Assembly: GCA_000421065.1 (NCBI GenBank)
Contig: ATWD01000001.1
Location: forward strand, 2,658,001-2,722,000
From: Acidobacteriaceae bacterium TAA 166
Lineage (GTDB): Bacteria; Acidobacteriota; Terriglobia; Terriglobales; Acidobacteriaceae
Reading direction: 5' to 3'
Length of the DNA stretch: 64,000 nt
The notes below the pieces were generated by a model. The model searched no databases and had not been told where the DNA came from. It was given only the letters and a program-made list of their open reading frames with translations. Shown here in pieces: positions 8,880-17,442 of this stretch; within the stretch, counting starts at the first letter, position 1, and each line of letters begins with the position of its first letter. A program made the position numbers and the translations under genes.

Positions 8880-9701
8880 TTACTGCATGGTGACGCCGCC
8901 CTGGTTCTTCTCTTCCTTCTTCTTCTCGTTGGCCTTGCGGGCTCCCATGGCCTTCTGGCTCCACTCATCCGCCGTTGCCAGATCAGCCTTGCGGGCGTTG
9001 TCGTCGCCGCACTCGAGGTCGGCCTTGCGACGGTTGGTCAGGTTCAGGTACTCCATCGCCGCGTCATAGTTCGGGTCGATATCGACGGCTTTCTGGAGGT
9101 ACTGCATGCCTTCGTCGATAAAGGGAGTGTTCTGATCCTTGAGCTTCTGGCAGGTGGCCTTGCTCTTCTTCACGTTGCCGTTGCCGTCATCGGTCAGACC
9201 ATCCGCGGCAAGCGCGGCCTGGGCATTCTTGTAGGCCTGCATCCAGTCCACAACACCGATGGTGTAGTTCGCCTCAGCGTCCTTCGGGTCGAGCGCGATG
9301 ACCTTCTTCTGGTACTCCTTCGCTTCCTCGAACTTCTTGGTGTTGAAGTTGATGGAGGCTATCTGTTTGAGGGCGGTCACGTCGTTAGGATTGTTCTGCA
9401 GTACGGACTGAAAGCCGTCCATCGCCTTCTTGGCGAGCGCCAGGTTCTCAGGCGTGTCCAGGTTGGGAACGACCTGGTAAGAGTAAGCCGTCGCGAGGTA
9501 GAGCTTGGCGTCGGCCGAACTCGGATCCAGATCGATCGCGCTCTGGAAGTGATTCACCGCTTCTTCGTAGCGCGCGTTTTTAAAGGACTGCACGCCTTTG
9601 ACGAGTTGGTCGCGCGACTTCAGCTTGTTGCATCCGGTAACAGAACCAAGCATCAGCGCCAGCAGAGCGGCCGTAACCGGAATCCGTGCGGTCAATTTCA
9701 T
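8880..9701 (-). CDS. TPR-repeat lipoprotein
   Basis: A 273-residue protein with a signal peptide (MKLTARIPVTAALLALML) and lipobox SVTGC, then several tetratricopeptide-type helical pairs (FKNARYEEAVNHFQSAIDLDPSSADAK and similar blocks, broken in this description). The C-terminus is Lys/Glu rich. Such lipoproteins are periplasmic scaffolds for protein-protein contacts; no partner is known. Its position directly after tonB-exbB-exbD-exbD on the same strand suggests a role at the energised envelope, but a 287-bp gap separates it from exbD. Start 9701 is preferred because GAAGGAGATATC lies just upstream, inside what would be the coding region if the ATG at 9722 were used. Confidence 0.82.
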   Translation of the reverse strand: MKLTARIPVTAALLALMLGSVTGCNKLKSRDQLVKGVQSFKNARYEEAVNHFQSAIDLDPSSADAKLYLATAYSYQVVPNLDTPENLALAKKAMDGFQSVLQNNPNDVTALKQIASINFNTKKFEEAKEYQKKVIALDPKDAEANYTIGVVDWMQAYKNAQAALAADGLTDDGNGNVKKSKATCQKLKDQNTPFIDEGMQYLQKAVDIDPNYDAAMEYLNLTNRRKADLECGDDNARKADLATADEWSQKAMGARKANEKKKEEKNQGGVTMQ

Positions 9702-9988
9702 GGGACGTGATATCTCCTTCAAATGGGCGCGTATCGTCTGTGGACGGTTGAATCTGGAACTACCAATTTATGAATTTGTACTTGCCGGTTGATTGTAACG
9801 GTAGATCGGCTTCTGTGACCAGAGGCGAATGATCTATTCGTTGCAGACAATGCGGATATCGAACACTCAGAGAGCGGAGCGATGGAACAGCGCAACAGAA
9901 GACCAACGGCCCACTACAGGGACAAACGGAATCGGGCGGCCGCTCAAGCCGGACCGCCCGAAGACAAAGCTGGCACGAAAGAGCGATT
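9702..9988. other. Intergenic region between exbD and TPR lipoprotein gene
   Basis: No gene seen. It holds a GC hairpin at 9932-9959 (CGGGCGG...CCGCCCG) about 30 bases from the end of exbD. This lacks a strong T-run on the minus strand, so it is at best a weak terminator. The promoter of the TPR gene may lie in the AT-rich stretch 9760-9800; I cannot define it. Confidence 0.4.
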
Positions 9989-10423
9989 TTACTGCCCGGC
10001 TTCAACTCGCGGCGTGATCAGACCAATATTGTCGACACCCGCCTGATGGCCGAAGTCGATGACCTCAGCGACCTTGTTGAAGTCCAGGTCCTTGTCACCC
10101 TTGACGAACATCACCTTCTCCTGACGGGTCGAGAAGATCTCCGCAAGCTTAGGTTCGATGTCCTGTTTGTTGAAAGAGTTGTCGTTGATCTTATATGAGG
10201 GAGCGCCGGCGCCGTTCGAGAGCACCTGAACTACGATCGTACGATCATTCGGCTGATCCTGAGTCTTATTCTTCGGTGGCTGCGGCACCAGCGTATCGAG
10301 GCCATGCGGCGTCACCGGCACGATCACCATAAAGATGATAAGAAGCACCAGCAGCACGTCGATCAGCGGCGTTACGTTGATCTCGGAGACTGCTCCGCCT
10401 GAACTTCCAGCACCCATTCCCAT
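9989..10423 (-). CDS. exbD: ExbD/TolR-family biopolymer transport protein (first copy)
   Basis: A 144-residue inner-membrane protein of the proton-driven TonB motor. Seen: short cytoplasmic N-terminus, a single transmembrane helix following the motif SEINVTPLIDVLLVLLIIFM (its Asp is the proton-carrying residue), and a periplasmic domain ending in GLITPRVE. Start 10423 is set by GAGGAG eight to nine bases upstream; an earlier ATG at 10447 is less likely. It is the last of three motor genes in the minus-strand order tonB, exbB, exbD, exbD. Two ExbD copies per ExbB are common in this phylum. Confidence 0.92.
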   Translation of the reverse strand: MGMGAGSSGGAVSEINVTPLIDVLLVLLIIFMVIVPVTPHGLDTLVPQPPKNKTQDQPNDRTIVVQVLSNGAGAPSYKINDNSFNKQDIEPKLAEIFSTRQEKVMFVKGDKDLDFNKVAEVIDFGHQAGVDNIGLITPRVEAGQ

Positions 10424-10481
10424 AAAAAACTCTCCTCGATCACCCACTCCGCGCCCTGCACGGATATGGGAGAAATCTTTC

Positions 10482-10928
10482 TTACTTCTTCGTCGTAACT
10501 GTCTCGGGCTGCTCGCGACGCTCGGTCAAAAGTCCAAGTTGGCTGACGCCGCCGGCGCGGGCTCCATCGACTGCATCCATCACCTTGCCATAGTTGGCGC
10601 GGGAGTCGGCGCGAAGATAGACCTCTTTGTTCGTCTTGTTCTCGAGCTTGGCCGAGATTTTGGTTCCCAGGTCGTCGATCGTCACCTGGTCGCCTCCAAG
10701 GAACGTGCGTCCGTCACGGGTTACTGCAATCGTGATCGCATCTTCCTTGTTTGCGTCTTCCATCACCACGGCCGAATCAGCCTTGGGGAGGTCGACGTTG
10801 ACCTTGTTGTTAAGCATCGGGGTGATCACCATGAAGATGATCAGAAGCACCAGCATCACGTCCACCATCGGGGTGACGTTGATGTTGGAGTTGACCTTTC
10901 CCCCCTCATTGCGCGTTGCCATCGCCAT
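10482..10928 (-). CDS. exbD: ExbD/TolR-family biopolymer transport protein (second copy)
   Basis: A 148-residue paralogue of the neighbouring ExbD, separated from it by about 58 bases. The transmembrane segment contains NVTPMVDVMLVLLIIFMVI, keeping the essential Asp. The periplasmic part ends with QLGLLTERRE and a Lys/Thr tail. The two copies differ enough in the periplasmic half that a heteromeric motor is plausible. With ExbB it converts proton motive force into movement of TonB. Confidence 0.92.
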   Translation of the reverse strand: MAMATRNEGGKVNSNINVTPMVDVMLVLLIIFMVITPMLNNKVNVDLPKADSAVVMEDANKEDAITIAVTRDGRTFLGGDQVTIDDLGTKISAKLENKTNKEVYLRADSRANYGKVMDAVDGARAGGVSQLGLLTERREQPETVTTKK

Positions 10929-11077
10929 TGTTCTATACTCCGTCCGGTCTCGGCTGTCTGGGGCTTTCGCTGCGAACTCTCGATCCCTCCGGACGTCTTT
11001 CGCTTTTGAAGAGCGCCCGGAGGATCTTCGAGATGTGACTCTCGCAGGATCTTGCTTGGTTGTTCAACCGCTTCTTT

Positions 11078-11818
11078 TTAGCGGTGGCTCTGCTTGATGA
11101 AGTAGTCCACCAGCTCGGAGGAGCTGTTGTCCATCTCCACGTCGAAGGCCTCAACCTTGCCGGTGAAGTAGTTGAAGGTCATAACGGCGGGGATGGCGAC
11201 CAGAAGACCGAAGGCAGTGGTGACCAAGGCCTCGGAGATACCACCGGCGACCGCGCCGATACCGGAAGTCTTCTGGGTGGCGATCTGCTGGAAGGCGTTC
11301 AAGATACCGACGACGGTTCCGAACAGACCGATGAACGGGGCTGTGGAACCGATGGTGGCCAGACCGCCCAGGCCGCGCTTCAGCTTGGCGTGAACGATGG
11401 CCTCAGAGCGCTCGAGGGCGCGCTTGGAGCTCTCGATCTGCTCCTCGGTGATGGCGCCACCGGAACCGAAGCTGCGGAACTCCTGCAGGCCGGCGGTGAC
11501 GACCTCGGCGAGGTGCGACTTCTTGGAGCGGTCGGCGACTTTGATCGCCTCGTCCAGACGGCCGTCCTTCAGAGCGCCGGCAACCTTGGGAGCGAACTCA
11601 CGCGACTGCTTGCGGGCAGCCGAGAAGTAGAGAGCGCGATCGATGATCACGGCCAGCGACCAGATCGACATGATGAAGAGGATAATGACGACTGCACGAG
11701 CCAGGTTTCCCATGTTGCCCCATAGCTGTAGGGGACTGAATCCAACCTGCGCCTCCTGGAAAAAGAGAGCAAGCGAGGTGGGGACGTGAGCCATGTTTGC
11801 GAGATGAGCGAGAGTCAC
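11078..11818 (-). CDS. exbB: ExbB/TolQ-family proton channel
   Basis: A 246-residue MotA/TolQ/ExbB family inner-membrane protein. Three transmembrane helices are visible: VVIILFIMSIWSLAVIIDR near residue 40, then LATIGSTAPFIGLFGTVVGIL and ALVTTAFGLLVAIPAVMTF with the conserved Thr/Pro positions. The start is GTG at 11818, supported by AGGAGGA seven bases upstream; the longer frame to 12049 runs back over the intergenic region. It lies between tonB and exbD, with about 150-bp gaps on each side, so the genes may be transcribed together but are not tightly packed. Confidence 0.92.
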   Translation of the reverse strand: MTLAHLANMAHVPTSLALFFQEAQVGFSPLQLWGNMGNLARAVVIILFIMSIWSLAVIIDRALYFSAARKQSREFAPKVAGALKDGRLDEAIKVADRSKKSHLAEVVTAGLQEFRSFGSGGAITEEQIESSKRALERSEAIVHAKLKRGLGGLATIGSTAPFIGLFGTVVGILNAFQQIATQKTSGIGAVAGGISEALVTTAFGLLVAIPAVMTFNYFTGKVEAFDVEMDNSSSELVDYFIKQSHR

Positions 11819-11964
11819 GGAATATTCCTCCTGATTTTGGAAAACTCTTTTTAGCTTCGTGTTCGAGGCCCGGAGACTCCCTCGTTGGGGATGGTGTCTC
11901 GGGGCGAAAATCGTTGTCGTCTCAAGGCGCCAAACCCTTCCGGCGCCCCGCGGGAGAGATTCGG

Positions 11965-12699
11965 TTAGCCGCCGAAGTTGAAGTTGACCGTAATCGTCGT
12001 TTCGACTTCGGTCGCATCGCCGTTCAGAATATACGGCTTGTACTTCCACTGGCGAACGGCATCGAGAGCGGCTGCGCGCAGCATCTCGGGACCGCTGATC
12101 ACCTGCAGATTCTCGACCGCCCCGTTCTTCGAGATGATGGCATGCAGCACCACCGCACCCGAGACGTGAGCGGCCTTGGCAATGGGAGGATAGACCGGCT
12201 TCGGCTGCGAGAGCGCGTTACCGGCAACCACGCCGCTTGAGACGCGAACTGGGCCCTTAGGCTTCTCAGCTGCCTTCACCACCGGGGCGGGGCCGGACCC
12301 AATTCCACCCATCACGCCACCCGGGACGCCGGAGCCGGAGCCCATTCCGCTCATGCCGGCCACACCGGCAACCTGCGGTGGAGGAGCAGCGTCCTCCTTC
12401 ACCATCTTGATATCCTTCGGAATCTTCGTCGGGGCGTGCAGGCCCTGGTCGATCTCCGAGACCACCTTAATCGGCTTCACGACCTGTGCCGGCGGCGGGG
12501 GAGGTGGGGGCGGTGGCGGAGGAGGCGGTGCAGTCAGCATCGCGGTCATCGCCGTCTTCGGGAGAGCCTCGGGATACAACAACGGGATCAGGATCAGGGT
12601 TCCAAGGATCGCGGCATTGAAAACAAACGTGCCGATCATCCAATACTTAGACTTGGTCTTGATCTTTCCGGATGACTCCATCAGTGAATCTTCAAACAT
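11965..12699 (-). CDS. tonB: TonB energy transducer
   Basis: A 244-residue TonB family protein. It has an N-terminal membrane anchor (KYWMIGTFVFNAAILGTLIL), an uninterrupted run of 13 prolines, a Lys/Pro/Gly-rich periplasm-spanning linker, and a C-terminal TonB domain (PVYPPIAKAAHVSGAVVLHA ... WKYKPYILNG). It transmits energy from ExbB/ExbD to outer-membrane receptors, probably including the two encoded at 28-35 kb. The linker is Gly/Met rich (GMSGMGSGSGVPGG), typical of acidobacterial TonBs. The polyproline run, encoded by mixed CCN codons, may need EF-P for translation. Confidence 0.93.
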   Translation of the reverse strand: MFEDSLMESSGKIKTKSKYWMIGTFVFNAAILGTLILIPLLYPEALPKTAMTAMLTAPPPPPPPPPPPPPAQVVKPIKVVSEIDQGLHAPTKIPKDIKMVKEDAAPPPQVAGVAGMSGMGSGSGVPGGVMGGIGSGPAPVVKAAEKPKGPVRVSSGVVAGNALSQPKPVYPPIAKAAHVSGAVVLHAIISKNGAVENLQVISGPEMLRAAALDAVRQWKYKPYILNGDATEVETTITVNFNFGG

Positions 12700-12930
12700 A
12701 TCCAGCCTCGCGGAAGAGCTATTTGACTATAGACACCACGGGTTTGTGATTTGTTCCCGCTTTGGGACGAAAATCTGAATCTTTTTCAAAACTTTAGGGC
12801 GCGTCTCGCGAGTGCTTCTCTCAGGAGGAGCAGGCGCTGCCGCGCAAGGCTGGCCATCGCTTTCCTCCTGAAAACGAAAGAGGAAGCTCCTCGCCTCCCT
12901 CTCATCCCAGTCTTCAATCCAAGATCAAGA

Positions 12931-13893
12931 TTATGCCTTGACCCGCTTGCCGGTCGGCAGCGTCGCGGCCTTGCCGCGGCGCGTTCTCCACTCCTGGTAG
13001 GCCACCAGCATCGGCGCCGCCACCGCGATCGACGAGTAGGTTCCGATCAGGATGCCGACCACCAGTGCGAACGAGAAGCCGTGCAGCACCTCGCCGCCGA
13101 AGAGATACAGGCAGAGGACGGTGAGGAAGGTCAGGCCCGAGGTGAGCACGGTTCGGCTCAGGGTCTGGTTGATGGAACGGTTCACGACATCGGCCAGAGG
13201 CTCTCGGCGCGAGGTCGCCAGGTTCTCGCGGATACGGTCGAAGACGACGATGGTGTCGTTCATCGAGTAGCCGATCAGGGTCAGGATGGCCGCGATCACC
13301 GTCAGGGTGATCTCCTGGTTGGTGAGGCTGAAGGCTCCGATGGTAATCAAAGTGTCGTGGAAGACCGCCACCACGGCAGCGACCCCGTAGATCAGCTCGA
13401 ACCGGAACCAGAGGTAGATCAGCATCCCGATCAGCGAGTAGGCGGTGGCGAGTCCGGCCTGCTTCTGCAGCTGCCTGCCGGCGGTGGGGCCAACGATCTC
13501 GACCTGCTCGACCGTCGCCTTGGAGTCATGATAGTTCGTCGCCAGAGCACGCTCCACCGACTCCCGGCCGGCGTCGTGCGCCTGATCCGTGGCCGAGGAG
13601 ATCGGCAGCCCGATGATGACCTTGTTCGCCGCATGACCGCTTGGGTCAGAGACACGCTGGATGGTCGCATCGTGTACTCCGCCCTGGTCCATCGCCTGGC
13701 GGATATGGTCCTCGTTCGGTGTCTGGTCGAAGGCGATGCGGATCTGGGTTCCACCGGTGAAGTCGACACCCTGGGGAATGCCGTGCCAGAACAGGATGCT
13801 CAGCAGGCCCGCCACCGAGAAGATTAACGAGAATCCAAGGAAATACCACTTCTTCCCCAACCAGTCGATATTTGTATGCTTGAAAAATTCCAC
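12931..13893 (-). CDS. secF: Protein-export membrane protein SecF
   Basis: A 320-residue RND-type membrane protein that with SecD uses the proton gradient to help complete Sec-dependent export. Seen: the N-terminal helix, the periplasmic start GVDFTGGTQIRI (SecF hallmark), then five C-terminal helices including LIGYSMNDTIVVFDRIRENL with the conserved D-R-I-R-E motif. Length matches the family. It is third in yajC-secD-secF on the minus strand, separated from secD by a 137-bp gap that contains an AGCT-rich inverted repeat. Confidence 0.95.
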   Translation of the reverse strand: MEFFKHTNIDWLGKKWYFLGFSLIFSVAGLLSILFWHGIPQGVDFTGGTQIRIAFDQTPNEDHIRQAMDQGGVHDATIQRVSDPSGHAANKVIIGLPISSATDQAHDAGRESVERALATNYHDSKATVEQVEIVGPTAGRQLQKQAGLATAYSLIGMLIYLWFRFELIYGVAAVVAVFHDTLITIGAFSLTNQEITLTVIAAILTLIGYSMNDTIVVFDRIRENLATSRREPLADVVNRSINQTLSRTVLTSGLTFLTVLCLYLFGGEVLHGFSFALVVGILIGTYSSIAVAAPMLVAYQEWRTRRGKAATLPTGKRVKA

Positions 13894-13903
13894 TGTTCGA
13901 ATC

Positions 13904-14011
13904 CTTTTAGCCGTTAGCTTTCAGTCTGTAGCTCTTAGCTCCAGCCTTTTCTAACCGAAAATCATCATTCATGTTTTTAGCTAAAAGCTAAGAGCTAGCA
14001 GCTAAAAAGCT
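13904..14011. repeat. AGCT-rich inverted repeat between secD and secF
   Basis: The two arms TAGCTCTTAGCT (13929-13940) and AGCTAAGAGCTA (13986-13997) are perfect complements. They are embedded in looser TAGC/AGCT-rich flanks that extend the pairing, with an AT-rich spacer of 45 bases. It looks like a decayed mobile or structural repeat; on the mRNA it would form a long hairpin between secD and secF. It is unrelated in sequence to the long GC-rich palindromic family. Confidence 0.7.
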
Positions 14012-14030
14012 GGCGGGCCAAAAGGCCGCC

Positions 14031-15638
14031 TTAGATCGAGATCGCCGCCCCGCGCTCCTTGCCCGCCAGATGCGAGTCGAAGATGACGCGGGAGACGAAG
14101 ACCGCCGTAAACAGGTTCGCCAGCAGACCGAAGACCAGGGTCACGGCGAAGCCGCGCACCGGGCCGGTTCCGAAGAGGAACAGAATCAGCGCCGAAACGA
14201 TGGTCGTGACGTGGGTATCGATGATCGTAACCCAAGCGTGCTGGAAGCCCTGTTGCACGGCGATGGCGGCGCTCTTGCCCGCGCGCAGCTCCTCGCGGAT
14301 ACGCTCGAAGATCAGCACGTTGGAATCGACGCCCATACCGATGGTCAGGATGACCCCGGCGATCCCGGGAAGCGTCAGCACCGACCCGGCGAAGCCCATG
14401 AAGCCGAGCAGGATAACGAGGTTCAGGATCAGCGCCAGGCAGGCGTTGATGCCTGCGCCGCGGTAGTAGATCAGCATGAAGGCCATGACCGCCAGAAGAC
14501 CGGCGACGGCTGCGACGATGCCCTGGCGGATCGAAGCCGCTCCCAGGCTGGGGCCGACGGTGCGGGTCTCAAGGAACGAGATCGACGCCGGAAGCGCTCC
14601 GGTACGGAGCATGAGCGAGAGGTCGGCGGCCTGTTGCTTGCTGAACCCGCCCTCGATCTCGCCGCGGTCGCTGATGGCGGAGTTGATGCTCGCGACCTCG
14701 CGGACCTTATTGTCGAGCACGATCGCCATCGATCCCGGCGTCGCGCTGGTCGAGGAGTGCTCGCTGGTGTACTTGTAGAAACGCTGTCCAGCCTCGGTGG
14801 TGAGGGTAAAGGTGATGTTGGGGCGGCCGTTCTGATCGTTCGAGGGCTGCGCATCGCGGAAGTCCGTTCCTTCCACCTCGCTGACGCGCTTCAACAGCCA
14901 GATCTGGTCGGGGGCTCCGGCCTGGGCCGAGCCGTGCACCAAAATGGAGTCGGCGGGGATAACGCCGCCGTTCGACTGCAGGGCCTCCTGGTCGCTGGCG
15001 TAGGGACCGCCGCCGACGGCGTGAATCTCAAGCTTGGCCGTGGACTGAATGATCTCCTCGACGCGGGCCGGGTCGGAGACGCCGGGCAGCTCGACCAGGA
15101 TCTGATTCTCGCCCAGGCCGTACTTCTGGATCACCGGCTCGGTTACGCCCAGCTTATCGACGCGCTCGCGGATGGTCTCGATCGAGGTCTCGACGGTACG
15201 GTTGGCCAGATCGGTCGCCGCCGCCTGCTTCAGCGTCAGGGTGGTGGCCCCATCGGCTCCCGAGGCTACGTCGTAGCCCTGGTAGTTGACGCCGTTGAAG
15301 ATCGTCCGGGCATCGCTCAGCTTGTTCGCGGGAATTCCGGTGACGACGATGGTCTGGGGGCGGGCCGGATCGGTGCGAGCCGCACTGACGCCGGGAAGTC
15401 CGATGCCCTGAAGATCCGTCTGCAGCCGGGCCGCGTCGCGGTCGACCGACGAGGCGACGGCCTCATTGGTATGGACCTCAAGCACCAAGTGGGTTCCACC
15501 CTTCAGGTCGAGGCCCAGGTTGATGCGGCGTGCGATCGATTCCTTCAGTCCGCCGTGCGGGATTCCGATAATGCCGTAGCAGAACACCACTAGCACCGCA
15601 ACGATAAACGCCGTTTTACCGGCCAGATTCTTTCCCAT
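14031..15638 (-). CDS. secD: Protein-export membrane protein SecD
   Basis: A 535-residue partner of SecF. Seen: the N-terminal helix followed by GLDLKGGTHLVLEV (SecD hallmark), a long periplasmic P1 domain with KLGVTEPVIQKYG and LVELPGVSDPARVEEII, and the C-terminal membrane domain with IGMGVDSNVLIFERIREELRAG. The last is the SecD equivalent of the D-x-x-x-x-x-R-I-R-E region involved in proton transfer. It acts in the inner membrane to pull exported proteins into the periplasm. It lies downstream of yajC in the usual order. Confidence 0.96.
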   Translation of the reverse strand: MGKNLAGKTAFIVAVLVVFCYGIIGIPHGGLKESIARRINLGLDLKGGTHLVLEVHTNEAVASSVDRDAARLQTDLQGIGLPGVSAARTDPARPQTIVVTGIPANKLSDARTIFNGVNYQGYDVASGADGATTLTLKQAAATDLANRTVETSIETIRERVDKLGVTEPVIQKYGLGENQILVELPGVSDPARVEEIIQSTAKLEIHAVGGGPYASDQEALQSNGGVIPADSILVHGSAQAGAPDQIWLLKRVSEVEGTDFRDAQPSNDQNGRPNITFTLTTEAGQRFYKYTSEHSSTSATPGSMAIVLDNKVREVASINSAISDRGEIEGGFSKQQAADLSLMLRTGALPASISFLETRTVGPSLGAASIRQGIVAAVAGLLAVMAFMLIYYRGAGINACLALILNLVILLGFMGFAGSVLTLPGIAGVILTIGMGVDSNVLIFERIREELRAGKSAAIAVQQGFQHAWVTIIDTHVTTIVSALILFLFGTGPVRGFAVTLVFGLLANLFTAVFVSRVIFDSHLAGKERGAAISI

Positions 15639-15722
15639 ACTCTCTCTTCTTGAGCGCCCGCGGAGATTCAGCCGCCACGTACGCTTTATCCTTCATCCTT
15701 AATATTGTTCGGGCGCGCGTGC

Positions 15723-16037
15723 TCAGGCCGCCGACTCTTCCGTGGTGACTGCGGCGATGGCGCTCTTCACGAACTCGAGCTTCAGGCCATCCGGCTGCAC
15801 CCGCAGGATCACGGAGTCGTCCTTTACCGTCAGCACCGTGCCGCGAATTCCGCCGTTGGTGGTGACGCGGTCGCCGGACTTGATCTGCCCCAGCATCTCC
15901 TGCCATTTCTTCTGCTTGCGCTGATTGGGAACGATCATCAGGAAGTACAGCACAACGAAGAACAGGATCGGCAGAGCCAGACTGCCCAGACTTCCAAGAC
16001 CGCCGCTCAACGCGCTCTGCAACCAGATTGCGAACAT
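15723..16037 (-). CDS. yajC: Preprotein translocase accessory subunit YajC
   Basis: A 104-residue single-pass membrane protein associated with SecDF. The helix ALPILFFVVLYFLMIVPNQRKQKKW is followed by the cytoplasmic SH3-like domain (IKSGDRVTTNGGIRGTV), both diagnostic. Start 16037 has GGAG eight bases upstream; an alternative ATG at 16052 lies directly after GAAGGGG and would add five residues. It is first in the yajC-secD-secF unit. Confidence 0.93.
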   Translation of the reverse strand: MFAIWLQSALSGGLGSLGSLALPILFFVVLYFLMIVPNQRKQKKWQEMLGQIKSGDRVTTNGGIRGTVLTVKDDSVILRVQPDGLKLEFVKSAIAAVTTEESAA

Positions 16038-16175
16038 CTTAAAACTCCACATCCCCTTCGGGGCATACGGGAAATGAATCCCACGAAGACAGAGCTCCGC
16101 CCAGAGGCCAAAAATGAGTGCCTAGCCCCTAAGCATCGCTGTTTGCGCACCTTTATGTCAAGAAAGCGCGGGAGT

Positions 16176-16209
16176 GGGTAATGCCTCACTTTGAAGTGAG
16201 GCATTACCC
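16176..16209. repeat. Perfect 16-bp-arm palindrome
   Basis: GGGTAATGCCTCACTT, two bases, then its exact complement. There is no T-run after it on either strand, so it is not a standard terminator. It lies between the 3' end of the DUF1349 gene and the yajC promoter region, both on the minus strand. It may be an interspersed palindromic unit or a protein binding site. Confidence 0.8.
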
Positions 16210-16219
16210 GGGAGCGCAA

Positions 16220-16871
16220 TCACTCGCTTCTATTCTCCGGCTTCAGCGGCCCCACGCTGAATTGATCGAAGGTCACCGAAAAATCCTGCTTGCCCGGCGC
16301 AGCAGCCACCATGCCGATCTTCACCGGAACCTTCGGGGGGAAAGTAAGCCAGCCGCAGCATGGTCCAGCTAGCGTCATCGAGCGAATAGTCGATCTGAAC
16401 CGCATCGTTATGTCGTTGAAGCCGCAGCCAGATCGCCTTCGGACTGTCTGTCCGGGGGATAACCGACCAGTCCGAAACCTCGCGGGTGACCACGGCGCTG
16501 ATGTTCTGCTTGCCGTTCACAAACTCGATCCCGGTCTTGATCCAGTTCTTTTCGTCGATCCGGATCATCAGCCCTGCCTGGTGGTAGAGTTCGCGGTACT
16601 GCCCGGTGATTCTGACCTTGGCCTCGAAGTCGCCACTCTGCTCGAGATAACGGAAAGGGCCGTTGTCCCGGACAAAGCCGTAGTGGGTGACGCGCCAGTA
16701 GTCGGTCCCCGCAGGAACGGTTTCGGTCAGCGAGCCCGTCTGCTCGCTCCACCTAACCGGCTGGTTCTCCCACGCAAGCTTCGGAGTGAGACTGGGGGAT
16801 TGGGCGGCCATAACGGCTGAGATGCTGGCAAAGGCGAGCGCAAGAGCGACAAGACGGCAAGAATGATTCAA
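16220..16871 (-). pseudogene. DUF1349 (concanavalin A-like) secreted protein, frameshifted near C-terminus
   Basis: A signal peptide (MNHSCRLVALALAFASISAVMA) precedes a DUF1349 domain, a beta-sandwich related to concanavalin A-like lectins/glucanases (WRVTHYGFVRDNGPFRY; AGLMIRIDEKNWIKTGIEF; SDWSVI). The reading frame changes at a run of six C on the coding strand (16335-16340). Read as it stands, the protein ends with an Arg/Gly-rich nonsense tail at 16230. Removing one C gives YFPPKVPVKIGMVAAAP and FSVTFDQFSVGPL in frame, which is the expected family C-terminus, ending at 16220. So the gene is either disrupted by a one-base insertion or carries a homopolymer sequencing error. Function unknown; probably periplasmic carbohydrate-related. 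Confidence 0.8.
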
Positions 16872-16953
16872 TTGGAGATCCTCCGGAAAGTCAGAGAAAG
16901 TCTATGCCCTCTGCTCCGGATGGGTCTATCGCGGGCGCTTCAACCGGCGGCTC

Positions 16954-16959
16954 TATAAT
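16954..16959 (+). promoter_or_regulatory. Consensus -10 box, possibly driving a leaderless transcript
   Basis: TATAAT ends seven bases before the ATG at 16967, so transcription would start at or next to the A of the start codon. No ribosome binding site lies between, and no good -35 element is seen at the usual distance. Confidence 0.5.
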
Positions 16960-16966
16960 TTCGCCC

Positions 16967-17356
16967 ATGCCCGATGCCCTGCCGCCACAGCCCGAACGCG
17001 ACCCCCGCATCTACTTCGCCGCCGAGCGGACCCTGCTGGCCTGGATCCGCACCGGGCTTGCCCTGATGGGGCTGGGATTTGCGATCGCCCGCTTCGGACT
17101 GTTTTTGCGCCAGATGCAGTTGGCTTCACCGGCACAGACTGCCTCCTCGGCGGGCTCGGCTTTCGCGGGAATCTCGTTGATGGCGCTCGGGGTTCTGGTA
17201 AATATCAGCGGAGCCCTCGACTACACCCGAACCATCCGCCAGCTCTCGGAGGGCACATGGATTCCCGGCAAACTCTCGAAGATGGGCCTGGGACTCGCGG
17301 TGATTCTGGCGATCCTTGGGACCGTGATGGCGGCCCGGCTCTTCGTGATCCGCTAG
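16967..17356 (+). CDS. DUF202 (YidH-family) inner-membrane protein
   Basis: A 129-residue membrane protein with three hydrophobic helices and the DUF202 signature RIYFAAERTLLAWIRTGLALM followed by GFAIARFGLFLRQM. Members are small inner-membrane proteins of unknown function. The start at 16967 fits the family's N-terminus (ERDPRIYFAAERT). An upstream in-frame ATG at 16904 would add 21 residues that run through the -10 box and are not conserved-looking. It is divergent from the DUF1349 gene. Confidence 0.88.
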   Translation: MPDALPPQPERDPRIYFAAERTLLAWIRTGLALMGLGFAIARFGLFLRQMQLASPAQTASSAGSAFAGISLMALGVLVNISGALDYTRTIRQLSEGTWIPGKLSKMGLGLAVILAILGTVMAARLFVIR

Positions 17357-17442
17357 CGCCCGGCAGGCAGGCCATCCTCCTCTCCATAAAAAAGTGAGTC
17401 ATCCCCGGCCCAGCGGAAGTCACATAGCTGGAGGGAGTTGCC

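Noticed and set aside
12490-12536. G-rich plus-strand run as a G-quadruplex element
   Set aside because: It is the complement of the 13-proline codon run in tonB and is fully explained by coding.
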